This document shows, one piece after another, positions 47,483-56,428 of a DNA stretch of 64,000 bases. A program made the translations under genes and the position numbers. The notes under the pieces are model-generated. The model was not told where the DNA came from. It worked only from the letters and a program-made list of their open reading frames with translations, and did no database searches. The stretch is taken from assembly GCA_902790215.1 (NCBI GenBank), contig CADAQX010000007.1:1-64000 (forward strand), given 5' to 3'. Positions within the stretch are counted from its first letter, which is position 1, and every line of letters starts with the position of its first letter. The DNA is from an uncultured Bacteroidota bacterium. Its GTDB lineage: Bacteria; Bacteroidota; Bacteroidia; Bacteroidales; P3.

Positions 47483-50329
47483 ATGAAAAAATTTCTCACC
47501 ACTCTGCTGCTTCTGCTCTTTGTAAGCAGCATGGCTTTTGCCCAGACGGACAAGGCCGCCAAGGAGAAGAAGACGGATCTCACCGCCAAGGTGCCCGTCG
47601 ACAAGAAAGTCAAGATTGGCAAACTGGCCAACGGCTTGACCTATTACATCCGCGCCAACAAGAAGCCGGAGAACCGCGTGCAGTTCCGCTTAGTGACCAA
47701 TGCCGGTTCCATTCTTGAAGACGACGACCAGCAGGGTCTCGCCCACTTCTGTGAGCACATGGCCTTCAACGGCACCCAGTACTTCAAGGGCAACGAGATG
47801 ATCTCCACCCTGCAGAAGAACGGTATCGAGTTCGGCCGCGGCATCAATGCCTACACCGGCTTCGACCAGACCGTGTACTACGTGGAAGTTCCCGCCGACA
47901 ATGCCGACCTCATGGAGATGGGCTACAAGATTCTCGACGGATGGGCTTCGAAGCTCCTCTTTGACCAGGACGAAATCGAGCACGAGCGCGGCGTCATCCT
48001 CGAGGAATGGCGTGGCGGTCTGGGCGCTCAGGACCGTCTGCGCAAGGCCACTTGGCCCATCATGTTCAAGGGCTCGAAGTATGCCGACCGTCTGCCTATC
48101 GGACAGGAGGAGGTTATCCGCACCTTCCAGCGTCCCGTCATCACCCGTTTCTACAACGACTGGTACCGTCCCGACCTGCAGGCTGTGGTCATCGTGGGCG
48201 ATGTGGACGTGAACACCGTCGAGGCCAAAATCCACGAGTATTTCGACAGCCGCAAGGCCGTTGAGAATCCCCGTCCCCGTCCTGAGTTCAACATCCCCGA
48301 CAACAAGGAGCCCCTCGTGGCCATCGCCACCGACAAGGAGGCCACCAACGCCAGCGTGATGATGCTGTGGAAACACCGCAAAGCCCCCCAGGGCACCGTG
48401 GGCGACTATCGCGCCAGCCTTGTCCGCAGCCTGGTTAGCGGCATGCTCGACGACCGTTTCAACGAGCTGAACGAAAAAGCCACCGCTCCCTTCCTCTATT
48501 CCGGTGCCGGATACGGTGGATTCCTTGCCCGCTCGTGCGATGCCTTCATAGGCAGCTGCGCCCCCAAGGAGAACCGCATTGAAGAGGCCGTTGAGGCTGT
48601 CCTGGCTGAAATCTACCGCGCTGTGCAGAACGGTTTCACCCAGACCGAGCTCGACCGCCAGAAAGAAGAAATGCTTGAGCGCTACCGCAAGATGGCCAAG
48701 GAGGCCAACAAGACCAACAGCAACAGCTTCGCCGACGAGTACACCAACAACTTCCTCGAGGGCGAGGTAATCCCCGGCATCATGGCCGAGAACCGCTACG
48801 CCAAGGAGTTCGTCCCCGAAATCACCCTGGCCGAATGCGACGCCCTCATCAAGACCTGGGTCACCAACGAGAACTTTGTCTTCAACCTCACTGCCCCCCA
48901 GCAGGAAGGCTACAAGGTGCCCGACGAGCAGACCATCCTCAACATCTACAACCGTGTGCGCAACACCAAGTATGCCGCATGGGTTGACAACTACAAAGAC
49001 GAGCCTCTCTTCGACAAGCAGCTGGCCGCCGTCACTCCCAAACTGACCAAGACCAACACCGTGCTCGACTATAAGGAATACACCTGCCCCAACGGCGTGA
49101 AATTCGTTGTGAAACAAACCGAACTCAAGGACGACGAAATCCAGATGAACTCCTTCGCATGGGGCGGCACCTCGCTCTACAGCGATGCCGAGTTCTTCAA
49201 CGCCAGCCAGGCTGCCGGTTTCATCGACGATGCCGGTATCGCCCAGTTCTCCAGCACTCAGCTGAGCAAGAAACTCAAAGGCACCAACGTCAGCATCAGC
49301 CCCAACATCAGTGGCCAGACCCAGGGCTTCAGCGGCAGCTGCGTGCCCAAAGACCTCGAGACCATGCTACAGCTCCTCACCCTCTACTACGAGGCTCCGC
49401 GCAAAGACAAAGAGTCGTTTGACAAAAACATCGACCAGATGCGCAACCAGTACAAATTCATCGGCGAAAACCCGCAGTATGTCTTCATCAAGAAGTACAT
49501 CGAAATGGCTCGTCCAGGCGACCCCCGTGCCATCGTCATTCCTACCGAGGAACAGCTCAACAGCCTGAACCTCGACCGTATGTACGACATCTTCCGCGAG
49601 CGCTTCAGCAATGCCGCCCACCAGACCTTCTTCTTCGTGGGTAACATCGAAGAGAGCGACATCGCCCTCATCGCCAAATACCTCGGCAACCTGCCCACCA
49701 CCAAGGCCAAACCCGAGAACTGGAAGAAACTCAAAGACTACGACTATAAGGGCACCCCGCGCGGCACCGCCTACAAAGGCACCGACAACCAGGGCATCAT
49801 GCTCATGAGCGGCACCACCAAGGGCTACAAACACAGCCCCAAGAACGCTGAAATCATCGACCAGCTCAGCGCCTGCATGGAAATCACCGCCCTCGAAATC
49901 ATCCGCGAGAAGATGGGTGGCACCTACAGCCCCAGCATCAATGTCAGCTACAGCCGTCTGCCCGAACAGGAAGTTGACTGGACCTTCTACATCAACTGCA
50001 ATCCCGACAGCACCCAGCTCATTGAGAACGCCGCCCTCGAAATCCTGAAGAAATACATCAACGAAGGCCCCGACGCCGAGACCCTCGCCAAAGTTCAGGA
50101 GCAGCAGATTATCAACCGCCAGAACAGCAAACAGAACAACAGTTTCTGGATGGGTCAGATAATGGGTAGCTACCGCTTCAACGAGAGCCGCGACTATGTG
50201 GTCAACGACTATGAGAGCATCGTGAAGTCTGTCACTGCAAAAGAGATCAAGGACGCCGCCAAGAAGTTCATCGACCTCAAGCACTACCTGACCGTCTTCC
50301 TCAAACCCGAAGCCACTCCCGCCGAATAA
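47483..50329 (+). CDS. Exported M16 (pitrilysin-type) metallopeptidase
   Basis: At 948 residues it has a signal peptide (MKKFLTTLLLLLFVSSMAFA) and two M16 halves. The active N-terminal half has the inverted zinc motif HFCEH at residues 88-92, with the downstream glutamate in DEIEHERGVILEEW (near residue 165). The C-terminal half lacks the motif, as usual. It probably degrades peptides in the periplasm. Codon use is strongly biased to GC-ending codons, suggesting high expression. A strong terminator follows at 50351. Confidence 0.94.
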   Translation: MKKFLTTLLLLLFVSSMAFAQTDKAAKEKKTDLTAKVPVDKKVKIGKLANGLTYYIRANKKPENRVQFRLVTNAGSILEDDDQQGLAHFCEHMAFNGTQYFKGNEMISTLQKNGIEFGRGINAYTGFDQTVYYVEVPADNADLMEMGYKILDGWASKLLFDQDEIEHERGVILEEWRGGLGAQDRLRKATWPIMFKGSKYADRLPIGQEEVIRTFQRPVITRFYNDWYRPDLQAVVIVGDVDVNTVEAKIHEYFDSRKAVENPRPRPEFNIPDNKEPLVAIATDKEATNASVMMLWKHRKAPQGTVGDYRASLVRSLVSGMLDDRFNELNEKATAPFLYSGAGYGGFLARSCDAFIGSCAPKENRIEEAVEAVLAEIYRAVQNGFTQTELDRQKEEMLERYRKMAKEANKTNSNSFADEYTNNFLEGEVIPGIMAENRYAKEFVPEITLAECDALIKTWVTNENFVFNLTAPQQEGYKVPDEQTILNIYNRVRNTKYAAWVDNYKDEPLFDKQLAAVTPKLTKTNTVLDYKEYTCPNGVKFVVKQTELKDDEIQMNSFAWGGTSLYSDAEFFNASQAAGFIDDAGIAQFSSTQLSKKLKGTNVSISPNISGQTQGFSGSCVPKDLETMLQLLTLYYEAPRKDKESFDKNIDQMRNQYKFIGENPQYVFIKKYIEMARPGDPRAIVIPTEEQLNSLNLDRMYDIFRERFSNAAHQTFFFVGNIEESDIALIAKYLGNLPTTKAKPENWKKLKDYDYKGTPRGTAYKGTDNQGIMLMSGTTKGYKHSPKNAEIIDQLSACMEITALEIIREKMGGTYSPSINVSYSRLPEQEVDWTFYINCNPDSTQLIENAALEILKKYINEGPDAETLAKVQEQQIINRQNSKQNNSFWMGQIMGSYRFNESRDYVVNDYESIVKSVTAKEIKDAAKKFIDLKHYLTVFLKPEATPAE

Positions 50330-50350
50330 TCACATTTGGCCAATAACATT

Positions 50351-50390
50351 AGGAGCGGCACTGCCAACCGGCGGTGCCGCTCCTTTCTAT
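50351..50390 (+). terminator. Rho-independent terminator of the M16 peptidase gene
   Basis: AGGAGCGGCACTGCC pairs with GGCGGTGCCGCTCCT (50370-50384) around an AACC loop with a single G-T pair, followed by TTCTATT. It lies 21 nt past the stop codon. Confidence 0.85.
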
Positions 50391-50394
50391 TACG

Positions 50395-50478
50395 CTAATT
50401 GCTTGATTGTTTTAGCAATTCGACCGCGCCAGCCACTCAAGCAATTACACAATCAAGCATTCACGCAATCACTCATGC
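50395..50478. repeat. Nonamer inverted-repeat element
   Basis: ATTGCTTGATTGTTTTAGCAAT on the left pairs with TCAAGCAATTACACAATCAA-type units on the right, across a short GC-rich centre (GACCGCGCCAGCC). It resembles the hairpin at 9222-9300. Confidence 0.7.
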
Positions 50479-50479
50479 A

Positions 50480-50620
50480 TCTATTATCAGTCGTTGTTGC
50501 ATCGTCATTTATTCGCTCGTTATTCGATCGTTTTCCACTCTTTTTCCGTTTCACAAGGGGAAAAATGAGGGGATCATATCGAAAAACGATATGGCAAAGA
50601 ACGACGCAACATCGAGCCCT
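50480..50620. repeat. Palindromic (MITE-like) element, partial copy 3, inverted
   Basis: It contains CGTCATTTATTCG, TTATTCGATCGTTTTCC and AAAGAACGAC, matching the reverse complement of the right part of copies 1 and 2. The left part (ATTCGTAAAAATACC, TTACAGGCTTTT) is missing. Confidence 0.65.
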
Positions 50621-50856
50621 GAAAGCACATTGAGGAACGTTAGGGACAAATATGCGACAATAACGGAACGTTGAGGAACGTTGGCGTAATCCATCACAGA
50701 ATAAAAAGTAAATTCCGCGCGAAGCGGCAGAATGCAAAGAAGAGGTAAGAGATAAGAACCAGGATTGTATGCAACAGTTCCTGGCTCTTAGTTCTTACCT
50801 CTAAACTCGAGTGGGGTAGCCCGCTTCCTGTTTATTAATCAGAATGACGGAGTCAC
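50621..50856. other. Gene-free region with TTGAGGAACGTT repeats and a long hairpin
   Basis: TTGAGGAACGTT occurs twice (about 50629-50640 and 50671-50682). An imperfect hairpin at 50741-50802 pairs AGAGGTAAGA..TAAGAACCAGGA with TCCTGGCTCTTA..TCTTACCTCT. It has no T-tract, so it is not a standard terminator. No gene is seen. Confidence 0.6.
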
Positions 50857-51327
50857 CTACATGTTGCGGGTGACGCTCACTTTCACGCTGATGGTTTCGG
50901 CAATCTGGGAGGGGTCGTAGCCGTCAAGGTCCTGAATAACCAAGGTCACCTTGCCCATTTCCCACTCAAACCGCATGTTTTCCGGAACCACGTAGTATTC
51001 TCCGTTATCATAGATCTCGAGAGGATAGACAAAGGGAAGGGTGTTCCAGGCTCCGAGGTTGTTGGACACATCATAGATGTTCCACACGTAGGCCTGTACG
51101 GTGCCATAGTCGAACACTTGTTTGTCAATGCCCGGCACATCCAATTCGCAGTAGAGATAGTTATCCGAACCCGGTTCATTGGGGCCTTGGTTCACTTTCC
51201 ATTGCGACGGAGTGACATTGAAGCGGTAGGTTGAAATCTGCGAGCCGTAGGTGATGATCTCCTTTGTGCAGCCCGTGAACAACATGGCAAATGCCAGCAG
51301 CGGAAGGATTATTCTACTTTTTTTCAT
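50857..51327 (-). CDS. Small lipoprotein of unknown function
   Basis: The 156-residue protein has a clear lipoprotein signal (LLAFAMLFTGC, Cys20) and a beta-rich body rich in Tyr, Trp and Asp (PSQWKVNQGPNEPG; YVWNIYDVSNN; FEWEMGKVTLVIQDLDGY). I do not recognise the family; small Bacteroidales lipoproteins of this form are common. It has its own promoter and lies 111 bp downstream of mutS2, so it is probably an independent unit. Confidence 0.8.
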   Translation of the reverse strand: MKKSRIILPLLAFAMLFTGCTKEIITYGSQISTYRFNVTPSQWKVNQGPNEPGSDNYLYCELDVPGIDKQVFDYGTVQAYVWNIYDVSNNLGAWNTLPFVYPLEIYDNGEYYVVPENMRFEWEMGKVTLVIQDLDGYDPSQIAETISVKVSVTRNM

Positions 51328-51375
51328 TGTATTGAAATTTTAAATTGTTATTATTGTTTCTTTTGTTTCACGTTG

Positions 51376-51383
51376 CAAAAATA
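51376..51383 (-). promoter_or_regulatory. Bacteroidota -7 box (TATTTTTG) for the small lipoprotein
   Basis: It is a minus-strand TAnnTTTG match, 49 nt before the ATG at 51327. Confidence 0.6.
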
Positions 51384-51438
51384 CAAATATTTTTGCTGTA
51401 AAATTCCTTTCTATCCACATATTTTTCCAACTACAGGG

Positions 51439-53880
51439 TTATTTCAGTTTCACAACAGTGATTCCGTCGCCGCCCAGTTCGAGTTTCTCGGAGCGGAACG
51501 ACTGCACGTCGCGGTTGCCCTGCAGGTACTCGCGAATCATCTGTTTGAGGATTCCGTAGCCCTTGCCGTGGAGGATGCGGAGCTCTTTTTCGCTGAGCAG
51601 CTGAGCATCGTCGAGAAAACGCTGCAGATTCTCCATGGCCTCGTCGCCGCGCTGTCCGCGCAGGTCGATGGTGGGGTTGAAGGTCTTGCGTTTCTCGTTG
51701 ATGTCGTCGTAGATGGACTGGAAGCGGCTGTTCTGTCGGCTGAGTTTGTCCACGGGGATGCCTTTCTTCTTGGTGCCGCTGAGGCGGTCGAGCGGGATGG
51801 TCATGCGCATGCTGTTGCTCTCCACCACAGCTTTCTTGCCCTTGATTTCCACCACCTGGGCAAAGGTGTCCTGTCCGTCTATGCGCACAATGCCGCCCAC
51901 AACAATCGGGGCATTGTCGTCGTGGCTGTCGACAGCCTTGGAGGTCGAGGCCACAGGCTCTTCGGCGGCCTGCTGCTGTTTGAGACGGGACATCTCGTCG
52001 TTGTGGCGTTCCTGCGAGAGGGCAAGGCGTTCGGCCTCGGTCTTCAACTGTTTCCTTGCCTCGATGGTGGGTTCGCGCTCGGCTTTTGCCTCCTTGATGG
52101 CAGCGATGGTCTGCTCCACGGTGCGGTTGGCATCGGCCAGTATCTGCTGCGCCTCCTTGCGGGCAGCGCTGAGGATGTCGTATTTCTTCTCCTCCAAGGA
52201 GCGGTTAAGGCGTTGGTACTTATCCGTCACCTCGGCCAGGAAACTGTCGGCCACCTCCACTTCGGCCTGCCGGCGTGCCAGTTCCTGCTTGTCGAGTTCC
52301 ATCTGCTGTAGCTGGTGCTCGAAGTTGAGCATTTCGCCACCCACTTTTTCCGACGCCGCCTTGAGCACTTCGGCGGGGAAGCCTATGTTCTGCGCTATCT
52401 CGAAAGCAAAGGAGCTGCCGGGATGGCCGATGGACAGGCGGTAGAGCGGCCGCATCTGCACGGTGTCGAAAAGCATGGCCCCGTTGCATATCCCCGGGCA
52501 TTGGTCAGCCATGAGCTTGAGGTCGGCCAGGTGGGTGGTGACCACCCCGAAGGCATGGCGGCGGTGGAGTTCCTGCAGCAATGCCTGGGCGATGGCGCTG
52601 CCTGAGCGGGGTTCGGTGCCGCCGCCCAGCTCGTCGAGCAGGAAAAGGGTGTTGGCATCGGCTGTCTCGAGCAGCTGCTTCATGTTCTGCAGGTGCGAAG
52701 TGTAGGTGCTCAAGTCGTTGTCGATGGACTGCTGGTCGCCTATGTCGATAAAAATTTGGTCGAAGATGCCGAATTCGGAGGTCTCGCGACAGGGGACAAG
52801 CATGCCGCACTGCAGCATGTACTGTATCAGTCCCACGGCTTTCAAGCACACCGACTTGCCCCCGGCATTAGGGCCTGAGACAATCAGTATGTGGGTGTCG
52901 TCGTCGAGATTGATGTTGAAGGGCACCACTTCGTCCTTGCGATTGAGATAAAGGAGAGGATGGCGTGCGTCGAGCCAGTTTATCTTGGTGATGCTGTCGA
53001 CAATGGGGCGTCCGCAGCGCAGGGTGAGAGCCAGGCGCGCCTTGGCGCGTATGAAGTCCATGCGTGCCAGGAACCAATAGGCGTTGACCAGTTGGTCGAT
53101 GTGAGAGCGCAGCAGGTCGGTGAAGCGCAGCAGGATGTTGTGTATCTCGTGCTGCTCGGCAAACTCCAGTTCGCGAAGGTCGTTGTTGAGTTCCACCACC
53201 TCGTTGGGTTCGAGATAGGCGGTCTGGCGTGTGGCGGATTCGTCGTGGATGAGGCCTTTGATTTTGCGGCGGTGGGTGTCGAGCATGGGTATCACCATGC
53301 GTCCGTTGCGGATGGTGACCTCGGCGCCGTCGGGAGCCCAACCTTCACGCTTGGCATGCGCGAGCGAGCGGTTGATTTGCACATCCACCTCGTTGCGTTT
53401 GCGCGTTATCTGACGGCGGATGTCCTGCAGTTGAGGCGAGGCGTTGTCGAATATCTCCCCCTTGTCGTCGATAATCTTGGCTATGGCCTTGGTAATAGCG
53501 GGGTCGAGTTCCACCCGCTTGGCCAGGTCGTGGAGCAGAGGATAGCGCACGGTGTCGTCGCGCAGCAGGAAACGCAGGCACTCGTTGATGGTGTGGAGCG
53601 AGCATTTAAGGTCGAACAAGGCAGCCTGTTCGATGACAGTGTTGCCCACACGCAGCCGCACCAGTTCGTCGGTGAGGTCGAAGAAGTCCTGCGAGGGAAA
53701 GGAGTTGTCGAGCACCAGTATCTGGCGGAACTCCTCGGTTTGCTGCAGTTCGCGCACCACGCGGTCGTAGTTGCTGGAGAACTTCATTTCGCCCACCATG
53801 CGCACAGCCAGGGGGTTGGTGCATTCGGCGGCGAGAAGTTCGCGAATCTTGGTAAAACCCAGTTTGTCTTCTATGGTCAT
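51439..53880 (-). CDS. mutS2: MutS2-type ATPase/endonuclease
   Basis: The 813-residue protein has the MutS2 layout. It has no mismatch-recognition domain; a core leads to Walker A GPNAGGKS (336-343), and the ABC-like ATPase includes the LLDELGGGTEPRSG stretch. A long coiled coil (about 515-640) is followed by the C-terminal Smr nuclease domain (IDLRGQRGDEAMENLQRFLD..ILHGKGYG). MutS2 acts on branched DNA or on collided ribosomes rather than in mismatch repair. It is the last gene of the ribF-LRR-nitrilase-mutS2 run, 11 bases after the nitrilase. Confidence 0.94.
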   Translation of the reverse strand: MTIEDKLGFTKIRELLAAECTNPLAVRMVGEMKFSSNYDRVVRELQQTEEFRQILVLDNSFPSQDFFDLTDELVRLRVGNTVIEQAALFDLKCSLHTINECLRFLLRDDTVRYPLLHDLAKRVELDPAITKAIAKIIDDKGEIFDNASPQLQDIRRQITRKRNEVDVQINRSLAHAKREGWAPDGAEVTIRNGRMVIPMLDTHRRKIKGLIHDESATRQTAYLEPNEVVELNNDLRELEFAEQHEIHNILLRFTDLLRSHIDQLVNAYWFLARMDFIRAKARLALTLRCGRPIVDSITKINWLDARHPLLYLNRKDEVVPFNINLDDDTHILIVSGPNAGGKSVCLKAVGLIQYMLQCGMLVPCRETSEFGIFDQIFIDIGDQQSIDNDLSTYTSHLQNMKQLLETADANTLFLLDELGGGTEPRSGSAIAQALLQELHRRHAFGVVTTHLADLKLMADQCPGICNGAMLFDTVQMRPLYRLSIGHPGSSFAFEIAQNIGFPAEVLKAASEKVGGEMLNFEHQLQQMELDKQELARRQAEVEVADSFLAEVTDKYQRLNRSLEEKKYDILSAARKEAQQILADANRTVEQTIAAIKEAKAEREPTIEARKQLKTEAERLALSQERHNDEMSRLKQQQAAEEPVASTSKAVDSHDDNAPIVVGGIVRIDGQDTFAQVVEIKGKKAVVESNSMRMTIPLDRLSGTKKKGIPVDKLSRQNSRFQSIYDDINEKRKTFNPTIDLRGQRGDEAMENLQRFLDDAQLLSEKELRILHGKGYGILKQMIREYLQGNRDVQSFRSEKLELGGDGITVVKLK

Positions 53881-53891
53881 TGTAGTTATTG

Positions 53892-54671
53892 CTAATCGAA
53901 ATCAAGAAAGAAAGGCCAGTGCTGCCTGAAGGTTTCAAGGGCGTCGCGGTCGAGAAGTGCGGTCTGCACCTCGGCCTTGCCGGGAGTGCAGCATGCGATG
54001 TCGAGCCCTTTGTAGTCCACTGCGGCACTGTAGCCGGCGTAGGGGATGTCCACGCCGTCGGTGCCCACACGGTTGACGCCCACCACATAGCAGAGATTCT
54101 CGATGGCACGGGCGCGAAGCAGGGTGCTCCAGGCCTCGTGGCGCGAAGCAGGCCAGTTGGCGCAAAGGAGGAGGAGGTCGTAGTCGGGCGGATTGGCATT
54201 GCGGAGCCATTTGGGGAACCGCAAGTCGTAGCAGACGGCAGGCTTGATGCGCCAGCCCCGCCACTCAAACACTTCGCGGCGAGTGCCGCGTGCCAGCTGC
54301 GAGGCTTCGCTGCTCATGCGGAAGGTGTGTGCCTTGTCGTAGTAGCCGTAGGTGCCGTCGGGTCTCACCCAGTGGAGTCGGTTCACCACGCTCTTCGGCC
54401 CGTCGCCGGTCTTCACCGTCCACGTCCCCACAAAAAGGGCATTGTGGCGCTGTGCCATGCTGCAGGCGAACCGGTAGGTCTCCCCTTCCGGCGGTTCAGC
54501 CATTGCGGCCATATTGTCGGAGAACCCGGTGTTGAAGGTTTCGGGAACAATCAGTACATCGGCTTGAGTGCCCAAGGGGGCAAAAGCCTCTTCAACCATG
54601 GTGCGGTTGGCAACGGGCTGCTCCCAGGCGATGTCCTGCTGATAGAAGGCTATGTTCAACTTGGCTGGCAT
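53892..54671 (-). CDS. Carbon-nitrogen hydrolase (nitrilase family, omega-amidase-like)
   Basis: The 259-residue enzyme shows the Glu-Lys-Cys triad: VPETFNTGF (Glu about 43), GYYDKAHTF (Lys about 118) and CYDLRFPKWLR (Cys about 153). The sequence around RFP resembles omega-amidases/Nit2, which hydrolyse alpha-ketoglutaramate or similar amides. I start at ATG 54671 (MPAKLNIAFYQQDI); an upstream in-frame start overlapping the LRR gene would add a low-complexity leader coded by TGATAGA repeats. Exact substrate is uncertain. Confidence 0.9.
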   Translation of the reverse strand: MPAKLNIAFYQQDIAWEQPVANRTMVEEAFAPLGTQADVLIVPETFNTGFSDNMAAMAEPPEGETYRFACSMAQRHNALFVGTWTVKTGDGPKSVVNRLHWVRPDGTYGYYDKAHTFRMSSEASQLARGTRREVFEWRGWRIKPAVCYDLRFPKWLRNANPPDYDLLLLCANWPASRHEAWSTLLRARAIENLCYVVGVNRVGTDGVDIPYAGYSAAVDYKGLDIACCTPGKAEVQTALLDRDALETFRQHWPFFLDFD

Positions 54672-54745
54672 GGGTGGTTGGGTTGTTGGGGTTGTGTAGA
54701 TGTGATAGAATTGATAGATATGATAGATTCTTTGGGATGTTATTG

Positions 54746-55249
54746 TCAATCTGTCGGGCAGTTGCAGGCGTAGTCCCACAGTTTCTTGACGGTGGGCAGC
54801 AGCTGTTCTATTGCCTTTTGGTCGTCAAGCGTAAGGGGACAGTCGCGCAGGTCGAGCAGTTGCAGGGTGTTGTCCAGTCGGGCAAACTCCTTGGGCAGGT
54901 TGGTCACCCGGGTGTCCCACAGCACCAGATGGGTCAGGTGCGGCAGGGAAGCCATGACGGGCGGCAGGGAGTCGATAGGATTGCGGCTCAACTCAATCCG
55001 CTCCAAGTTCTGCAGGAGGACAATGCTGTCGGAGAGCGTGGCTATGCGGTTGCCACGGAGGTTCAGTTCGCGCAGGTTGTGCATGGCGTAGACCTGCTGC
55101 GGCACCGCATTAAGCCGTTTGCTGCGCAAGTGCAAGATATACACCTCGTCGGGATTTGTCACCTCGGACAGAGAGCGGTATACCTTGTCCGGCTGGCATG
55201 TTGCCATGCCGGGCAGGAGGAGCAGCGCTATCAACAGCAGTCGGTGCAT
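54746..55249 (-). CDS. Exported leucine-rich-repeat protein
   Basis: The 167-residue protein has a signal peptide (MHRLLLIALLLLPGMATC; possibly a lipobox at Cys18) and about four to five LRR units (LRELNLRGNRIATLSDSI; LERIELSRNPIDSLPP; LTHLVLWDTRVTNLPKEF; LQLLDLRDCPLTL). Such short LRR proteins mediate protein-protein contacts at the cell surface or in the periplasm. The partner is unknown. It lies 10 bases after ribF and ahead of the nitrilase gene, an odd insertion among housekeeping enzymes. Confidence 0.85.
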   Translation of the reverse strand: MHRLLLIALLLLPGMATCQPDKVYRSLSEVTNPDEVYILHLRSKRLNAVPQQVYAMHNLRELNLRGNRIATLSDSIVLLQNLERIELSRNPIDSLPPVMASLPHLTHLVLWDTRVTNLPKEFARLDNTLQLLDLRDCPLTLDDQKAIEQLLPTVKKLWDYACNCPTD

Positions 55250-55259
55250 GATTGAGAGG

Positions 55260-56204
55260 TTAGTCGTTTTCTTGAAGCAGCCGTCGGGCAGAGTCGCGGT
55301 CGGCGTTCAGCTGCGCCACCAGCATCTCCACACTGTCGAACCGGCATATATCGCGCAGCCTGGGACCGAACTCCACGGTGAGCGTGGTGTCGTACAGGTC
55401 GCCGTCGAAATCAAAGATGTTCACTTCGAAGACAGGCTTGTCCAATCCGAAAGTGGGCTGTGCACCGAAGTTGGCCATGCCCGCAAGCCCCGAGGTACCA
55501 TTCTCCAGCGTGACACGGACGGCATAGACACCGTCGGCCGGCCACACCTTCGAGGTATCGGCCAGCGACACATTGGCTGTGGGGAAGCCCAACGTGCGGC
55601 CCAGTTGGCGACCCCGCTCGACGGTGCCCCACATGCGATAGCCGCGTCCCAGCATGGCAGCGGCGCGGTCGGTTTGACCCAACTGTAGGGCTTTGCGTAT
55701 GCGGGTGGAGCTAACCTCCTTGCCACCATAGCAGACCGCTGTGTCGACATGCAGTGCCACACCAAGTTCCCTGGCCATTGCGGGCAACTGGTCGAAATCG
55801 TTGCGACTGCGGCTGCCGAACATGTTGTCAAAGCCCAGCACAAGAGCCTTGGCATTCAACTGTTCCACCAATATCTGCCGGAAGAACTCACAAGCCGACA
55901 TGTGGGCCAATTCGGGCGTAAACTCCACCTCTACCACAGCTTCCACCCCACAGGAGGCCAGCAACTCGCCCCGCTCACTATTGGTGGTGACACGGAAGTG
56001 GGTAGGCACATCCGTGGCCAGCACCTGTCGGGGATGGCGGTCAAAGGTCACCGCCATCGGCTTCAGTCCCCCACGCATCGCCACATCGGCCAATAGGGAC
56101 AGAATATGGCGGTGTCCGATATGAACACCGTCGAACATTCCCACCGTCACAGCCGTGCCTTCAACGGATAACTTATTAATATCTGCTAATTTATATATTG
56201 TCAT
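55260..56204 (-). CDS. ribF: Bifunctional riboflavin kinase / FMN adenylyltransferase
   Basis: At 314 residues (start ATG 56204, MTIYKLADIN) it has the nucleotidyltransferase half with VTVGMFDGVHIGHRHIL, VLGFDNMFGSRS and SSTRIRKAL. The flavokinase half has GTVERGRQLGRTLGFPTANV and FNFDGDLYD-type sequence. It makes FMN and FAD. It is the first gene of the run leading to mutS2, with a -7 box 20 nt upstream. Confidence 0.94.
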   Translation of the reverse strand: MTIYKLADINKLSVEGTAVTVGMFDGVHIGHRHILSLLADVAMRGGLKPMAVTFDRHPRQVLATDVPTHFRVTTNSERGELLASCGVEAVVEVEFTPELAHMSACEFFRQILVEQLNAKALVLGFDNMFGSRSRNDFDQLPAMARELGVALHVDTAVCYGGKEVSSTRIRKALQLGQTDRAAAMLGRGYRMWGTVERGRQLGRTLGFPTANVSLADTSKVWPADGVYAVRVTLENGTSGLAGMANFGAQPTFGLDKPVFEVNIFDFDGDLYDTTLTVEFGPRLRDICRFDSVEMLVAQLNADRDSARRLLQEND

Positions 56205-56223
56205 TCTATATTCAAAAGTCTTG

Positions 56224-56231
56224 CAAAGGTA
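56224..56231 (-). promoter_or_regulatory. Bacteroidota -7 box (TACCTTTG) for ribF
   Basis: It is a minus-strand TAnnTTTG match, 20 nt before the ribF ATG. Confidence 0.6.
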
Positions 56232-56367
56232 CGAAGAAATTAATAAATGGGAATAAAAATTAATAATAAGTTTCAACAGGGGCATCTTGAAACGTGCAGT
56301 ATACGCTCAATCCTATCAAAAAAATAAAAATAAAATGCGAAAAAATACACAATTCAAGAAAAATGTG

Positions 56368-56375
56368 TATCTTTG
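56368..56375 (+). promoter_or_regulatory. Bacteroidota -7 box (TATCTTTG) for rpsP
   Basis: It is a perfect TAnnTTTG match, 53 nt before the rpsP ATG, with a TTC/TTG-poor AT-rich region upstream. Confidence 0.65.
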
Positions 56376-56428
56376 CAAATCGATTTAAATAACAATTATT
56401 TCAATAACAATTTAAACAACAAACAATT

